Assembly (NCBI GenBank): GCA_002699335.1
Contig: PACG01000189.1
Span: forward strand, 5,489-15,949
Length of the DNA: 10,461 nt
Source of the DNA: Candidatus Poribacteria bacterium
Lineage (GTDB): Bacteria > Poribacteria > WGA-4E > UBA9662
Direction: 5' to 3'
The notes under the pieces are model-generated. The model was given only the letters and a program-made list of their open reading frames with translations. It made no database searches and had not been told where the DNA came from. Positions 1 to 6,817 of this stretch are shown here, one piece after another. The translations under genes were made by a program, and so were the position numbers. Within the stretch, counting starts at the first letter, position 1, and every line of letters starts with the position of its first letter.

Positions 1-13
1 CCATCAAAGGCTA

Positions 14-238
14 CTAGTCCATCCCAAGTAGACAGAATTTACCACCAGATTCTGGCATGTCAGATACTGCAATATTATTATCGCTAAAGAAGTCTGCTTC
101 TTCCCATTCCAGGCCATCAAAAAGTGATATTTTGGTGGTAACAGATTTCGGCCAGTTGGTCTTATTAATAGTTACCTTAATGATTGTCTAGCCTGTAGTC
201 GTTTCAAAAATATCGGACGAAAGCTCTACACCAGATCC
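14..238 (-). pseudogene. Remnant of an unidentified protein, C-terminal part with internal amber stop
   Basis: Reading the minus strand in one frame gives a protein-like stretch of about 74 codons ending at a TAG (16-14), with one in-frame TAG at 190-188. Downstream of that internal stop the frame reads TIIKVTINKTNWPKS, then a stretch with DGLEWEEADFF and a tail ending GGKFCLLGMD. It is rich in alternating hydrophobic and polar residues, as in a beta-sandwich. The piece before the stop (VELSSDIFETTTG) continues in the same frame, so the TAG probably replaced a glutamine codon. No start codon is visible, and its 5' end abuts the stop of the dehydrogenase gene at 238. The family is not recognised. 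It may be the eroded end of a longer gene or a short gene that once followed the dehydrogenase. Confidence 0.35.
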
Positions 239-1182
239 TATTGATCCCACTTTCCAATCTCGATCAATGCCTTGGCCACACGAGCCCTCAAATCTTCCCC
301 AGACTCCGGTGTCCACTCATAAAATCCTCTACCTGAACGTATCCCCAACTCTCCTCCTTCAACCTTCTCCTTCAAAATTACCGAGACCTTCTGACCCGAG
401 GCTAGTGAAGGTAACAGCTCTTCCATAATCGCCTGCTTCATCGCCAAACTGGTCAAATCAGTCAACTCAAATGGGCCTGCCACTGACAGGCGTCTGCCAA
501 GACCGGTCTTCACAACCGTATCAATATCCCGAGGCGTTGCAATCCCTTCTTCAACCAGCCACAAAATCTCTCGCCACACTGCTGCCTGAATACGGTTGCC
601 GATAAACCCCGGTACCTCCTTCTGCACCATCACCGGAGATTTCCCGATCTTCACCATCAGATCATAAGCTACCTGAGCCGTTTGATCTGAGGTTTGATTA
701 CTCTTAATAATCTCCACCAATGGCATCAAAAATGGCGGATTAAAATAATGCATACCCACTACTTTCTCAGGCCGCTCGGTCGCCGCGGCAATTTTGCTTG
801 GCATATAACTCGATGAATTGGTGGCCAAAATCGTCTGCGACCCGCACCAGGCATCCAACTTCTCAAATATATCCAACTTCAAAGCCAAATCCTCTACCAC
901 CGCCTCGATTACCAGATCGGCACCATCAATCGCTATTCCAATATCCACGCTTGTCTGAACAAGGCCAATTGCTTTCTCACCTTCCCCCTGGCTTAGAAGT
1001 CCTTCTCGCTCCAGCATCGCATAATTGTCTCGTATCCGAACAATAGCCTTTTCAAGCGCTTCCTCAGTTACATCGTTCAGCCCTACTTCATACCCTCCCT
1101 GTGCCAACTCCTGGGCAATCCCATGTCCCATCAACCCAGCACCAATTACAGCAACCTTCTGAATTTTATCTACGTTCATCAT
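238..1182 (-). CDS. 3-hydroxyacyl-CoA dehydrogenase (3-hydroxybutyryl-CoA dehydrogenase type)
   Basis: A 314-residue NAD-dependent 3-hydroxyacyl-CoA dehydrogenase, which in this family oxidises the 3-hydroxyl of acyl-CoA to the 3-keto form or works in reverse in butanoyl/PHB-type metabolism; cytosolic. The N-terminal Rossmann fold shows the dinucleotide motif GAGLMG at residues 14-19 and an Asp at 37 after beta-2. The family's catalytic set is visible: the serine cluster TNSSS (121-125), His145 in GMHYFNPP, Glu157 in PLVEII and Asn196 in GFIGNR. The C-terminal helical domain follows (about 190-314). Length is normal for the single-domain family (about 280-320). The first ATG lies in the 4-bp overlap with the preceding broken gene, and a second ATG follows directly. 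A GAGGTG ribosome site sits just upstream of both. Because it is the distal gene of that overlap, its translation may have been coupled to the now broken gene. Substrate chain length cannot be read from the sequence. Confidence 0.93.
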   Translation of the reverse strand: MMNVDKIQKVAVIGAGLMGHGIAQELAQGGYEVGLNDVTEEALEKAIVRIRDNYAMLEREGLLSQGEGEKAIGLVQTSVDIGIAIDGADLVIEAVVEDLALKLDIFEKLDAWCGSQTILATNSSSYMPSKIAAATERPEKVVGMHYFNPPFLMPLVEIIKSNQTSDQTAQVAYDLMVKIGKSPVMVQKEVPGFIGNRIQAAVWREILWLVEEGIATPRDIDTVVKTGLGRRLSVAGPFELTDLTSLAMKQAIMEELLPSLASGQKVSVILKEKVEGGELGIRSGRGFYEWTPESGEDLRARVAKALIEIGKWDQ

Positions 1183-2531
1183 TCACCTCGTTTAACACCA
1201 CTCTGATCTAATACCTCTTCCATACTAACTTTAAATATCCAGGCTATTTCATCCGAATTAATGCCACAGCAGTCATGCCCACCAACAAAAATGGTATTGT
1301 CACCGAAAGGCGATAGCGCAAAAGTGCGTGCCGATACCAGTATCGGTTGGCCGAGCTTATAAGCCCCGTTTACTTCATTCACCGCATAGGTCTGATCAGC
1401 GGCGCGAATAGCATATAGTGCCCCTCTATACAAAGTAGAACCTTTCCACTTGAGATGATCCTCTCCCTGGAAATTTCCTTGGAAGCCAATAATATGCAGC
1501 CTGTTACCAGTAAAGGGATGAACGAACGAATACACTCTATTATGCGTAGCCAGCGTATTATGAATTGGAACTGCAAGCTCAGCGCACATGAGATCGCGCA
1601 TATTCACCTCATCATGCACGCTATAACCGCCCAAACCGTCTGGATCAAGATGCTTAACTTGACTTATCGAGCCCGCGCGGGGTGCCATACAAATATCATG
1701 GACTCACCATCACCATTTGGATTGGGAATAGCTGTCAAGCTGAGAATTCCCCCATGTTGGTGTTCACATCCTCGCCCAAATTAATAATCTCTTCAGATTC
1801 TGGCTCGGGCCCATCAATCCGCTTATAAATCACACTACCCACGGCAAAAAACAGTGAACCGTTCGCTTGGATAATGGCCAGAGGCCGAGTAGCAACAGTA
1901 CTGTTTTTCGGGAATTCAATATTATCATCCCAACGGATCTTGGTTGGTTGAGAAGCATCATAAACGCCCGAGATAATTCCAAGATTGCCTAGCAACAGAA
2001 AGATGCGTTTAACAGCGGTAACAGTATCGGTATAAACTTCGATATCACGAGGAACCCATCTAAGACTATTGGTGGCCGACCCACTTTTGATAAAGGAGTA
2101 GCTCCAGTTACCCTCGTCGTCATCCCTGACTCACACTGAGACAACACCTCTCTGCTCTCTATAATAAGCACCAGCCGACATCAGCAGTAAATTTTCCGGC
2201 TGCGGTAACGGATCAGCCGATCCATTATGCGTAAAAGTAACAGATCGGAGAATGTTACCCTTCATATAGCGCCGGCCCGAGCCGTTGGCCGCCTCCATTT
2301 CCAAATCGACTTCCCATTCCCCATTGGAGCTACCCAGTCGAAGCACCTGCGCTGATTGCCGATCGTTGTAGTCTAGCCGCCAACGCGAATCCATCCAATA
2401 TCCATTGGCGGCGAAAAGCTGGCCCTTATTCGGTCCAGATGCATAATCTAGCTGCCACCGGCATATCTTCCATTCCGATCGCGATAACCGGCCTTATAGG
2501 ATTGGATCCAACTTGAGCCGACATCATTCAT
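1179..2531 (-). pseudogene. Broken conserved hypothetical protein, about 450 codons, propeller-like
   Basis: One protein can be stitched together from four pieces on the minus strand. It starts at ATG 2531-2529, behind an AAGGAGG ribosome site (2544-2550, 12-nt spacing), reading MNDVGSSWIQSYKAG and then GYRDRNGRYAG. A frameshift near 2450 leads to WQLDYASGPNKGQ and LFAANGYWMDSRWRLDY. An in-frame TGA at 2133-2131 sits where Trp would fit (GVVSV, stop, VRDDDEGNWSYSF). The same frame continues through RWVPRDIEVYTD and SLFFAVGSVIYKRIDGP to about 1740, shifts to TAIPNPNGDGESMIF, and shifts again near 1690 to ISQVKHLDPDGLGGY. It ends SMEEVLDQSGVKRGE. Alternating short beta-type segments with many G, W and D residues and phrases such as FAVGSVIYKRIDG and FSPFGDNTIFVGG-like turns suggest a beta-propeller or similar all-beta fold. 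No signal peptide or catalytic motif was found and no family name is certain. Its stop overlaps the dehydrogenase start. Confidence 0.72.
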
Positions 2532-2532
2532 T

Positions 2533-2766
2533 TTACAATTCTGCCTCCTTTGAGGAACTGTAGACAGCCGCGATCTCGACGAGTACAACAATAACGAGTT
2601 CACGCCAAAAAACATAATCAGAAAGAGTGTATTCTCTCAGCGGTCTTAGATGGTAGTATGCAATGGGGAATTCATTGATCTTCCGAGTCTCTAACCTGTC
2701 AATCAGATGGGCTATGCCAAGTAGCTGTTGGATCGTCAATAAGGTCCTATTGTGATAATAAACCAT
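2533..2766 (-). CDS. Small ORF of unknown function, 77 codons
   Basis: The ORF begins MVYYHNRTLLTIQQLLG and ends EIAAVYSSSKEAEL, with its TAA one base before the ATG of the broken gene at 2531. The ribosome site for that next gene therefore lies inside this ORF's last codons, which is typical operon packing. Residues about 50-66 (DYVFWRELVIVVLVEIA) are hydrophobic enough for a short helix, but the flanking charges make a membrane span uncertain. No clear ribosome site precedes the ATG. A second reading, starting MTQTTFDFEDG a few bases upstream in another frame, also looks protein-like but stops after 15 codons, so a frameshift near the start is possible. No family is recognised. It could equally be non-coding leader sequence. 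Confidence 0.3.
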   Translation of the reverse strand: MVYYHNRTLLTIQQLLGIAHLIDRLETRKINEFPIAYYHLRPLREYTLSDYVFWRELVIVVLVEIAAVYSSSKEAEL

Positions 2767-2788
2767 CTTCGAAGTCGAAAGTGGTTTG

Positions 2789-2808
2789 TGTCATGCTGAA
2801 CCATGACA
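2789..2808. promoter_or_regulatory. Perfect 7-bp palindrome, operator-like
   Basis: TGTCATG, a 6-base spacer, then CATGACA forms a perfect 20-bp dyad. It lies 22 bp upstream of the ATG at 2766 for the minus-strand block. Spacing and size are those of a dimeric repressor or activator site. No cognate regulator gene is visible in the window. Confidence 0.4.
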
Positions 2809-3072
2809 GCCAAGCAACTATTGATACAATGATTGTTACTCTATAACGAAAATTTGCACTTATACAATTGGCTCGTTTAGACAGCCTTCTAACCTCCACA
2901 AATTATTAAATCTGTGTGTGGTATAAACACATCAAGGTAACCACGGACAGAGAAGAAGATAAATGCATCTAACATTTATGCTTGAACCTAACTGTTGACA
3001 TAGGCATTATATAGCAATGTAAATTACAGGTCAACAAGGCAAGAAATAGGAAAGACTAGAGGGCAAGGGAAA

Positions 3073-3091
3073 AAAGGCCCAACCCGTTGGG
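3073..3091 (-). terminator. Rho-independent terminator-like hairpin
   Basis: Read on the minus strand, CCCAAC, a 2-base loop (GG) and GTTGGG are followed by CC and a run of six T. In practice the loop would be 4 bases with a 5-bp stem. It lies about 95 bases downstream of the stop of the minus-strand ORF at 3186-3338 and is oriented to end that transcript. The stem is short, so efficiency is uncertain. Confidence 0.5.
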
Positions 3092-3185
3092 AGTCATTGG
3101 CACCTACCGAATTACTCCGTACCCGATGTATTCCAAATGCTAGTTTGAAATTTGCATCGGAAATCGAAATGGATTAAGCCCGTGA

Positions 3186-3338
3186 CTATCTTGCTCTAAC
3201 CCTAATCGCCACTAGAATAATATCATCACTCCATTCATCTGCATCCGTCATGTAGTAAAAATAGAAACTGACGCCGAAGGCAGGTGTTTCAACTAACTTG
3301 TCAATAGGTGATCGATTTCGCTCTTGATTTGTAGTCAT
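3186..3338 (-). CDS. Small unidentified protein, 50 codons
   Basis: This short minus-strand ORF reads MTTNQERNRSPIDKL, then VETPAFGVSFYFYYM, then DADEWSDDIILVAIR, ending VRAR and TAG. The amino-acid mix (hydrophilic start, aromatic beta-like middle, acidic turn) looks like real protein rather than chance. The frame stays open upstream of the ATG for 14 more codons (APNGLKACEKA before the Met), so the true start may be an earlier alternative codon, or this may be the tail of a truncated gene. No ribosome site is obvious before the ATG. A terminator-like hairpin lies downstream in the right orientation, which supports past transcription. No family is recognised. Confidence 0.4.
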   Translation of the reverse strand: MTTNQERNRSPIDKLVETPAFGVSFYFYYMTDADEWSDDIILVAIRVRAR

Positions 3339-3530
3339 GGCTTTCTCGCACGCTTTTAGCCCGTTTGGGGCGGCTTATTTCAGAAACTGAGTGTTATCTT
3401 CATAGGATCCTTTTTTGCTACGCCGGTTACTTGTTCTCTGTGGTGACAAGAACTTTTGGTCTTGAGAGCGTACGGGTGACACCAACCTTTCCTTTTCAGA
3501 TTCTGCGCTTCTTGCTGTAATCTATCAACC

Positions 3531-3900
3531 ATGTCAGACGTATTTATCTCCTATGCGCGCCGCGACATCGACTTTGTCCGTCACCTGTTCGATCAACTAA
3601 CCACCCGTGATCGTGCCCCTCAGGCAGATTGGCAGGATCTTCCACCCACTTCTGATTGGTTAGCCGAGATCTATCGTGGTGTTGAAGCTACCGCTGACAC
3701 TTTCTTGTTTATTTTTAGTCTCGCTTCCGTAACCTCTGAGATTTGTACTTTAGAAATTGAACATGCAGTCGAGCATAACAAGCGTTTGGTGCCTATGGTG
3801 TGGTAAGAGTGCACATAATGTGCGTGCGGCCATGTCATCATACAATTGGGTTTTTCCGCGAAAGGACGATGATTCTGTTGGGAATCGAAGTCCATGGTGA
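3531..3900 (+). pseudogene. TIR domain protein, N-terminal remnant of TIR-WD40 type
   Basis: From ATG 3531 the frame gives MSDVFISYARRDIDFV, the start of a bacterial TIR domain (beta-A FISYAR), then DWQDLPPTSDWLAEI and EIEHAVEHNKRLVPM. Such domains, when intact, cleave NAD+ or signal in anti-phage defence. Glu46 in WLAEIYRGVE is the likely counterpart of the TIR NADase catalytic glutamate (inferred from position). The frame ends at TAA 3804-3806 after 91 residues, short of a full domain. Another frame then continues with HNVRAAMSSYNWVFPRKDDD, which resembles the conserved NWIFFR-x-x-DDF segment that follows TIR in TIR-WD40 proteins, up to TGA 3898-3900. So the gene is frameshifted near 3800 and truncated after that. 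No strong ribosome site precedes the ATG. The matching WD40 tail may be at 9662-9948. Confidence 0.75.
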
Positions 3901-4118
3901 TCAAGCTGGGACTCCTCCCACCAGCAGCAGCGATGAATTTTCTTAAGCGGCAGCATTCCTTTGTGTGCCCTGGCGGGATGGACAAGCCTGACTCTCTGAA
4001 ACCACTGTTGGCAGAAGTGAACACTAATGGTATATTCACCGCCAACTTTGTCGGGACAAGAGTAGGTGAAATTCTGGGAGAGGAGGCAGAATTGTTCTCT
4101 TCGGTTAATAACAGATAG
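3894..4118 (+). CDS. Doubtful ORF of 74 codons after the TIR remnant
   Basis: The ORF starts MVIKLGLLPPAAAMNFL and its second half reads like protein: GMDKPDSLKPLLAEV, NGIFTANFVGTRVGE, ILGEEAELFSSVNNR. It overlaps the end of the shifted TIR frame by a few bases, so it cannot coexist with an intact TIR gene and may be debris of whatever interrupted it. No ribosome site is visible and no family is recognised. The opposite strand is also open here in two frames, which lowers confidence that this strand is the coding one. Confidence 0.25.
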   Translation: MVIKLGLLPPAAAMNFLKRQHSFVCPGGMDKPDSLKPLLAEVNTNGIFTANFVGTRVGEILGEEAELFSSVNNR

Positions 4119-4388
4119 AAAAAGGAACATTGAAAGCCCTGCTCATAGGATGGTTAAGATTAAGTTTTCCAGGATGAAAGAACGTTTAAAATGCAGCGCG
4201 TGTGCAAAGGTGAAGTTGTCAATATTCTAGGCCACAGACTCAAGTTTAAGAATCTGATCCAGATTCTAGTCGATGTAGCGGGAACCGATGGACTGTAGGA
4301 TCCAGAACAAGAAGGGAATGAAAACGGAAGAAGTTTGGGCTGAAGTCCACTTCAAAGAAAAGAAATTGAGTGGAGGTGACGCCTTTTG
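4119..4388 (+). other. Intergenic stretch, no supported gene
   Basis: Short open frames begin at ATG 4191 (about 36 codons, MQRVCKGEVVNILGH) and slightly upstream in another frame, but both end quickly and neither resembles a known family. They may be remnants. Nothing else is evident before the promoter at 4389. Confidence 0.4.
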
Positions 4389-4417
4389 TTGACTCGACAG
4401 CAACGGTTTGATAAAAT
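4389..4417 (+). promoter_or_regulatory. Sigma-70-type promoter for the 4509 gene
   Basis: TTGACT (4389-4394), a 17-base spacer and TAAAAT (4412-4417) differ from the consensus -35 and -10 by one base each. The promoter points at the gene starting at 4509 and implies a leader of about 85 bases. That leader contains a weak CAGC/GCTG hairpin followed by a T-rich stretch near 4446-4468. Confidence 0.65.
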
Positions 4418-4508
4418 GTTGTTGTTTGGGTTCATAAATTAAGCAGCACTAGCTGTTGGGTTTTTATTTATGCCGTTAGTGCTTAATGTGCATCTCTGGA
4501 GGTCAGAC

Positions 4509-4910
4509 ATGGGTTCTCAACGAAAGAAGGATTTAGTTACGTATCCGTTACAGGATCAGGTCAGGCTGGAAGTCTATTGGCGAGACGATGAGGGAGGGCA
4601 TGGTCCAGCTTCGTCGTTATATGTCCTAGAGGAGGAAGTTTTTCGTTTCGATTGTTTCGGTGGTGACCAGGGGCATTACCACTTCAATTTGAGGCAAAAC
4701 AGGGGACAGAGATGGTATTACGAAGAAAGTACGGTACAAGAAAATATCGATCGGTCCGTCTTTGAAATGACAAAAAATCTGCCATTTTGCCTGTGGACAA
4801 ACCATGACTCAAACGTCCAATCAGTGAAAATCGACCAGGAGAAACTCGATTGGGCTGCTGACCAGATGCGAGAAAAATTACTTGAATTCGCGGGGCAATT
4901 GGGCTTTTGA
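4509..4910 (+). CDS. Conserved-looking protein of unknown function, 133 residues
   Basis: The start is set at ATG 4509 because GGAGG (4498-4502) lies 6 bases before it. An upstream in-frame ATG at 4470 lacks a ribosome site. The protein begins MGSQRKKDLVTYPLQ and is soluble and acidic. The central part runs SLYVLEEEVFRFDCFGGD, then GHYHFNL and RWYYEESTVQENIDR, followed by VFEMTKNLPFCLW and an amphipathic C-terminal helix (LDWAADQMREKLLEFAG). His-containing GHYHFN and the aromatic beta strands suggest a compact alpha/beta domain, but no catalytic motif or named family can be assigned with confidence. There is no signal peptide or membrane span. It is one of the few uninterrupted genes here and has its own near-consensus promoter, so it is likely expressed. 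It stands alone between the TIR remnant and the NIPSNAP gene. Confidence 0.8.
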   Translation: MGSQRKKDLVTYPLQDQVRLEVYWRDDEGGHGPASSLYVLEEEVFRFDCFGGDQGHYHFNLRQNRGQRWYYEESTVQENIDRSVFEMTKNLPFCLWTNHDSNVQSVKIDQEKLDWAADQMREKLLEFAGQLGF

Positions 4911-4977
4911 ACGTCTTGTCAGTTTTTTCGATTAGTGCCCTCATCAGTGAAGCTACAGCTGAATAGACGGTGTGTCT

Positions 4978-5006
4978 TTGTTTAATTTGGAGCAAACTGA
5001 TAGAAT
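4978..5006 (+). promoter_or_regulatory. Probable promoter for the NIPSNAP gene
   Basis: TTGTTT (4978-4983), 17 bases, then TAGAAT (5001-5006) form a reasonable sigma-70 promoter with its -10 box 22 bases before the ATG at 5029. The leader would be very short, and no good ribosome site is seen. Confidence 0.4.
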
Positions 5007-5028
5007 GCTCCTATATGTTGAGCAAAAA

Positions 5029-5358
5029 ATGATCTATGAGTTAAGAACCTATCAGGTTGTACCCGGCAAAATGGCCGAATTAAACGCACGGTTTCGAGAG
5101 ATAACCACCGGGTTGTTTGAAAAGCACGGTATGATAATTATCGGTTTTTGGGAAACAGCTATCGGTGATGCCACAACTACCGAACTGATTTACATGTTGG
5201 CCTTCGACAATTTAGCTGACTACGAGCAAGCCTGGAATGCCTTTATTGACGATGCCGAATGGTAGGTGGTCAAGCGACTCACCGAATCAGATGGTCCATT
5301 GGTCAATGTAGCCGGATCAAAAATTTTAGAACCGACTGACTACTCACCGTTGCAGTAG
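5029..5358 (+). pseudogene. NIPSNAP family protein with in-frame amber stop
   Basis: The start is placed at ATG 5029 because NIPSNAP proteins begin with the motif seen here, MIYELRTYQVVPGKM. A short ferredoxin-like alpha/beta barrel fold follows: ARFREITTGLFEKHG, MIIIGFWETAIGD, ELIYMLAFDNLADYEQ, AWNAFIDDAEW. At codon 79 a TAG (5263-5265) interrupts, and the same frame then continues VVKRLTESDGPLVNV and KILEPTDYSPLQ to a TAG at 5356-5358. The total of 109 codons equals the usual length of about 105, so the first TAG almost certainly replaced CAG (Gln) in the usual EWQ segment. NIPSNAP proteins are small dimeric barrels of poorly defined role, often beside catabolic enzymes. If the stop is real, the product lacks its last strand and is probably inactive. 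The real stop lies inside a 14-bp inverted repeat. Confidence 0.85.
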
Positions 5359-5367
5359 TCAGTCGGT
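5331..5367. terminator. 14-bp perfect inverted repeat at the NIPSNAP stop
   Basis: ACCGACTGACTACT (5331-5344), a 9-base loop and AGTAGTCAGTCGGT (5354-5367) form a perfect 14-bp stem. The left arm codes the last residues of the NIPSNAP protein and the right arm contains its stop codon. It lies between convergent genes (NIPSNAP on plus, the small membrane protein on minus), a classic place for a shared terminator, but no T-run follows on either side. Confidence 0.6.
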
Positions 5368-5466
5368 AGCTATCAAAGCGGTTATGTACTTACCAACCTT
5401 GTTAAAAGGCGTCACCATACCAAACCGTCAGTTTGAGTAATCGACACTACCACGCTGTTCAAGTTG

Positions 5467-5700
5467 TTACCAACTATCAACTCTCTCATACCTCACCGTC
5501 TTAAAAGTGTCATCCTGCAGGTAATCCTGAGCCTGCAATTCAGATGTGCGAGGAGATCTCGCCTGCACTGGACTTGAAACAAACTGCCCTAATATCATCC
5601 CAGTCAACACCAGCAGGCCGCCGAGGGCCATAACATCAATCGTTCTTTTGTCTTCATTGCTAACTACTTTTCTCTGTTTAGATTGTGAAGGGAAGTCCAT
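5467..5700 (-). CDS. Small single-pass membrane or exported protein, 77 residues
   Basis: The ORF begins MDFPSQSKQRKVVSNEDK, a basic cytosolic segment, followed by one hydrophobic helix at about residues 24-43 (VMALGGLLVLTGMILGQFV). A soluble tail follows, SSPVQARSPRTSELQ, ending DDTFKTVRYERVDSW. The positive-inside rule puts the N-terminus in the cytosol and the tail outside. VQARS after the helix could be a signal-peptidase site (inference), in which case the mature peptide would be only about 30 residues. There is no strong ribosome site upstream of the ATG. It is convergent with the NIPSNAP gene and has no partner on its own strand nearby, apart from the remnant upstream at 5763. No family is recognised, but the arrangement of basic segment, helix and tail favours a real gene. 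Confidence 0.55.
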   Translation of the reverse strand: MDFPSQSKQRKVVSNEDKRTIDVMALGGLLVLTGMILGQFVSSPVQARSPRTSELQAQDYLQDDTFKTVRYERVDSW

Positions 5701-5762
5701 TTTTGTACTTTGATCTGTTTTTTCTCACAATATGACAGCAAAAACTTGCCTCGTTGTTAGCT

Positions 5763-5933
5763 CTAGTGTGTGTATGTATCGAGGTCAATGAATGCCCCTA
5801 TCTCACCGAGGAACTTAACAGTTTTTGGTTCAAATCCTATTGCTCGTGTTAAGTGATCCTCACTAACAGAGGACCATAAAACAACCTCAAGCCTGGGAAT
5901 AAGATTTAAAAGGTCATTAGCAGCCCATTGATC
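5763..5933 (-). pseudogene. C-terminal remnant resembling DUF4279
   Basis: A minus-strand frame with no start codon reads DQWAANDLLNLIPRLE, VVLWSSVSEDHLTRA, then FEPKTVKFLGEIGAF and IDLDTYTH before TAG 5765-5763. The ending LGEIGAFIDLDTY resembles the hallmark end of DUF4279 domains (leucine-rich helix, then LGxLGAsLDIDxY), a small family often found as immunity-like or orphan genes. Only about 57 codons survive and a TGA closes the frame at 5936-5934. A different frame upstream (ending SPAVVTEINGLL) might hold the preceding part, but that is uncertain. The family match is from memory of the motif and could be wrong. Confidence 0.4.
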
Positions 5934-6020
5934 TCAGTGACAACGGCCGGTGAAATAGCGTCGCTGGCCCCAACGGATCCGACTTGGGCCTTGACATCTG
6001 TATCATCAGGAGCACGACTC

Positions 6021-6777
6021 ATGACTGACAACACACCCAACTTTTTATCCGACCAGAAAATGGCCGACTGCAGGCAGAAAGGACATTTGACGACCAGCCG
6101 AATCTTCGACTCGTAGACGATCGATACGGCCATCTGGGAAACCGGAGACTGGCAGCAGGCGTTTTTAGCCAATATAGACCAAACGCAGGAAGCCTACTTT
6201 TTGGAACAGGAGGTGGCTGAACCGGTGCTGCGTAAACTGGACCAACCGGTCCACGAGAGAGCACACTTTCGCCGGATGACGAGTTATCCGGTCCTGGTTG
6301 GCTGTGTGGGGCAACTCATTGGACCGGCGTTTCGGTCTACTTCGGTCAGATCTTCTGTAAAGAGCCCAACGGCAGCGTGGCCAAGCCGGTCCACCAGGAC
6401 AACTTCTATTTTGATCCAGACAATACGGATGCATTGATAACGGCCTGGGTGGTGATAGACGATGCCACCGTGGGGAACGGGTGTCTCTTTTTTGCCGAGG
6501 GCACACATCTTGGTCCAAGCTTACCTTCACGCGGCTCCGGCGGACCAACCATTCAATTTACAGGTGTCACCCGACATCGCTCAACAACACCCCATGTCAC
6601 CGGCACCGGTGGATAGCTGCAGCGTCTGGTAGTATCTTCCACCAGTCGTTGGCCAATCAGAGCCCAAACTGGCGCCGCGCTGTGGCTTTCCACTACCTTC
6701 ACCACCAGGCGAGGTGCGTTGCCTCTAATCTGATTTGCGACCCACCAAAAATCGCAAAATTCACTGATCCGAGTTAA
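6021..6777 (+). pseudogene. Phytanoyl-CoA dioxygenase family protein, multiply frameshifted
   Basis: An AGGAG site (6008-6012) precedes ATG 6021, which gives MTDNTPNFLSDQKMAD, a typical PhyH N-terminus. A TAG at 6114-6116 interrupts, after which the frame resumes (WETGDWQQAFLAN, AYFLEQEVAEPVLRKLDQPV, then PVLVGCVGQLIGP). A one-base loss near 6327 moves to SVYFGQIFCKEPNGS and KPVHQDNFYFDPD. Here the HxD iron ligands (His at 6392, Asp at 6398) are present, as is AWVVIDDATVGNGCLFF. A shift near 6515 gives YLHAAPADQPFNLQV, and another near 6630 gives SIFHQSLANQSPNWRRAV, carrying the distal His (6640) and the Arg that binds 2-oxoglutarate. The intact enzyme would be an Fe(II)/2-oxoglutarate dioxygenase of about 250 residues. 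With one stop and three shifts it is surely non-functional. It differs clearly from the intact relative at 7126. Confidence 0.88.
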
Positions 6778-6817
6778 GAACAGCGAATTAGCAATGACTA
6801 AAGCGTAATAGAGTTAA

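Larger units (their letters stand above)
2767..3185. other. Intergenic region, AT-rich, no gene seen
   Basis: All six frames are broken by stops, and no protein-like stretch longer than about 20 codons was found. The region holds the palindrome near its left end, a possible plus-strand TTGACA at 2995-3000 with only a poor -10 partner (TGTAAA after 17 bases), and the terminator-like hairpin at 3073-3091. No tRNA-like or ncRNA fold was recognised by eye. Confidence 0.6.

Noticed and set aside
798..1046. Plus-strand ORF of 82 codons.
   Set aside because: It is antisense to the dehydrogenase and has a Pro/Ser/Arg-rich, protein-unlike composition.
1455..1784. Plus-strand ORF of 109 codons.
   Set aside because: It runs antisense to the clearly coding minus-strand pieces of the broken hypothetical gene.
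2995..3023. TTGACA followed after 17 bases by TGTAAA as a promoter.
   Set aside because: The -10 box is poor, and the nearest plus-strand gene starts more than 500 bases downstream.
3671..4130. Two overlapping minus-strand ORFs of about 125 codons.
   Set aside because: They are antisense to the TIR remnant at one end and have a Cys/His-rich random composition.
5906..6548. Several minus-strand ORFs (up to 127 codons) across the broken dioxygenase.
   Set aside because: The plus strand carries unmistakable PhyH motifs throughout, and the minus frames are Arg/Pro/Ser-rich shadows.
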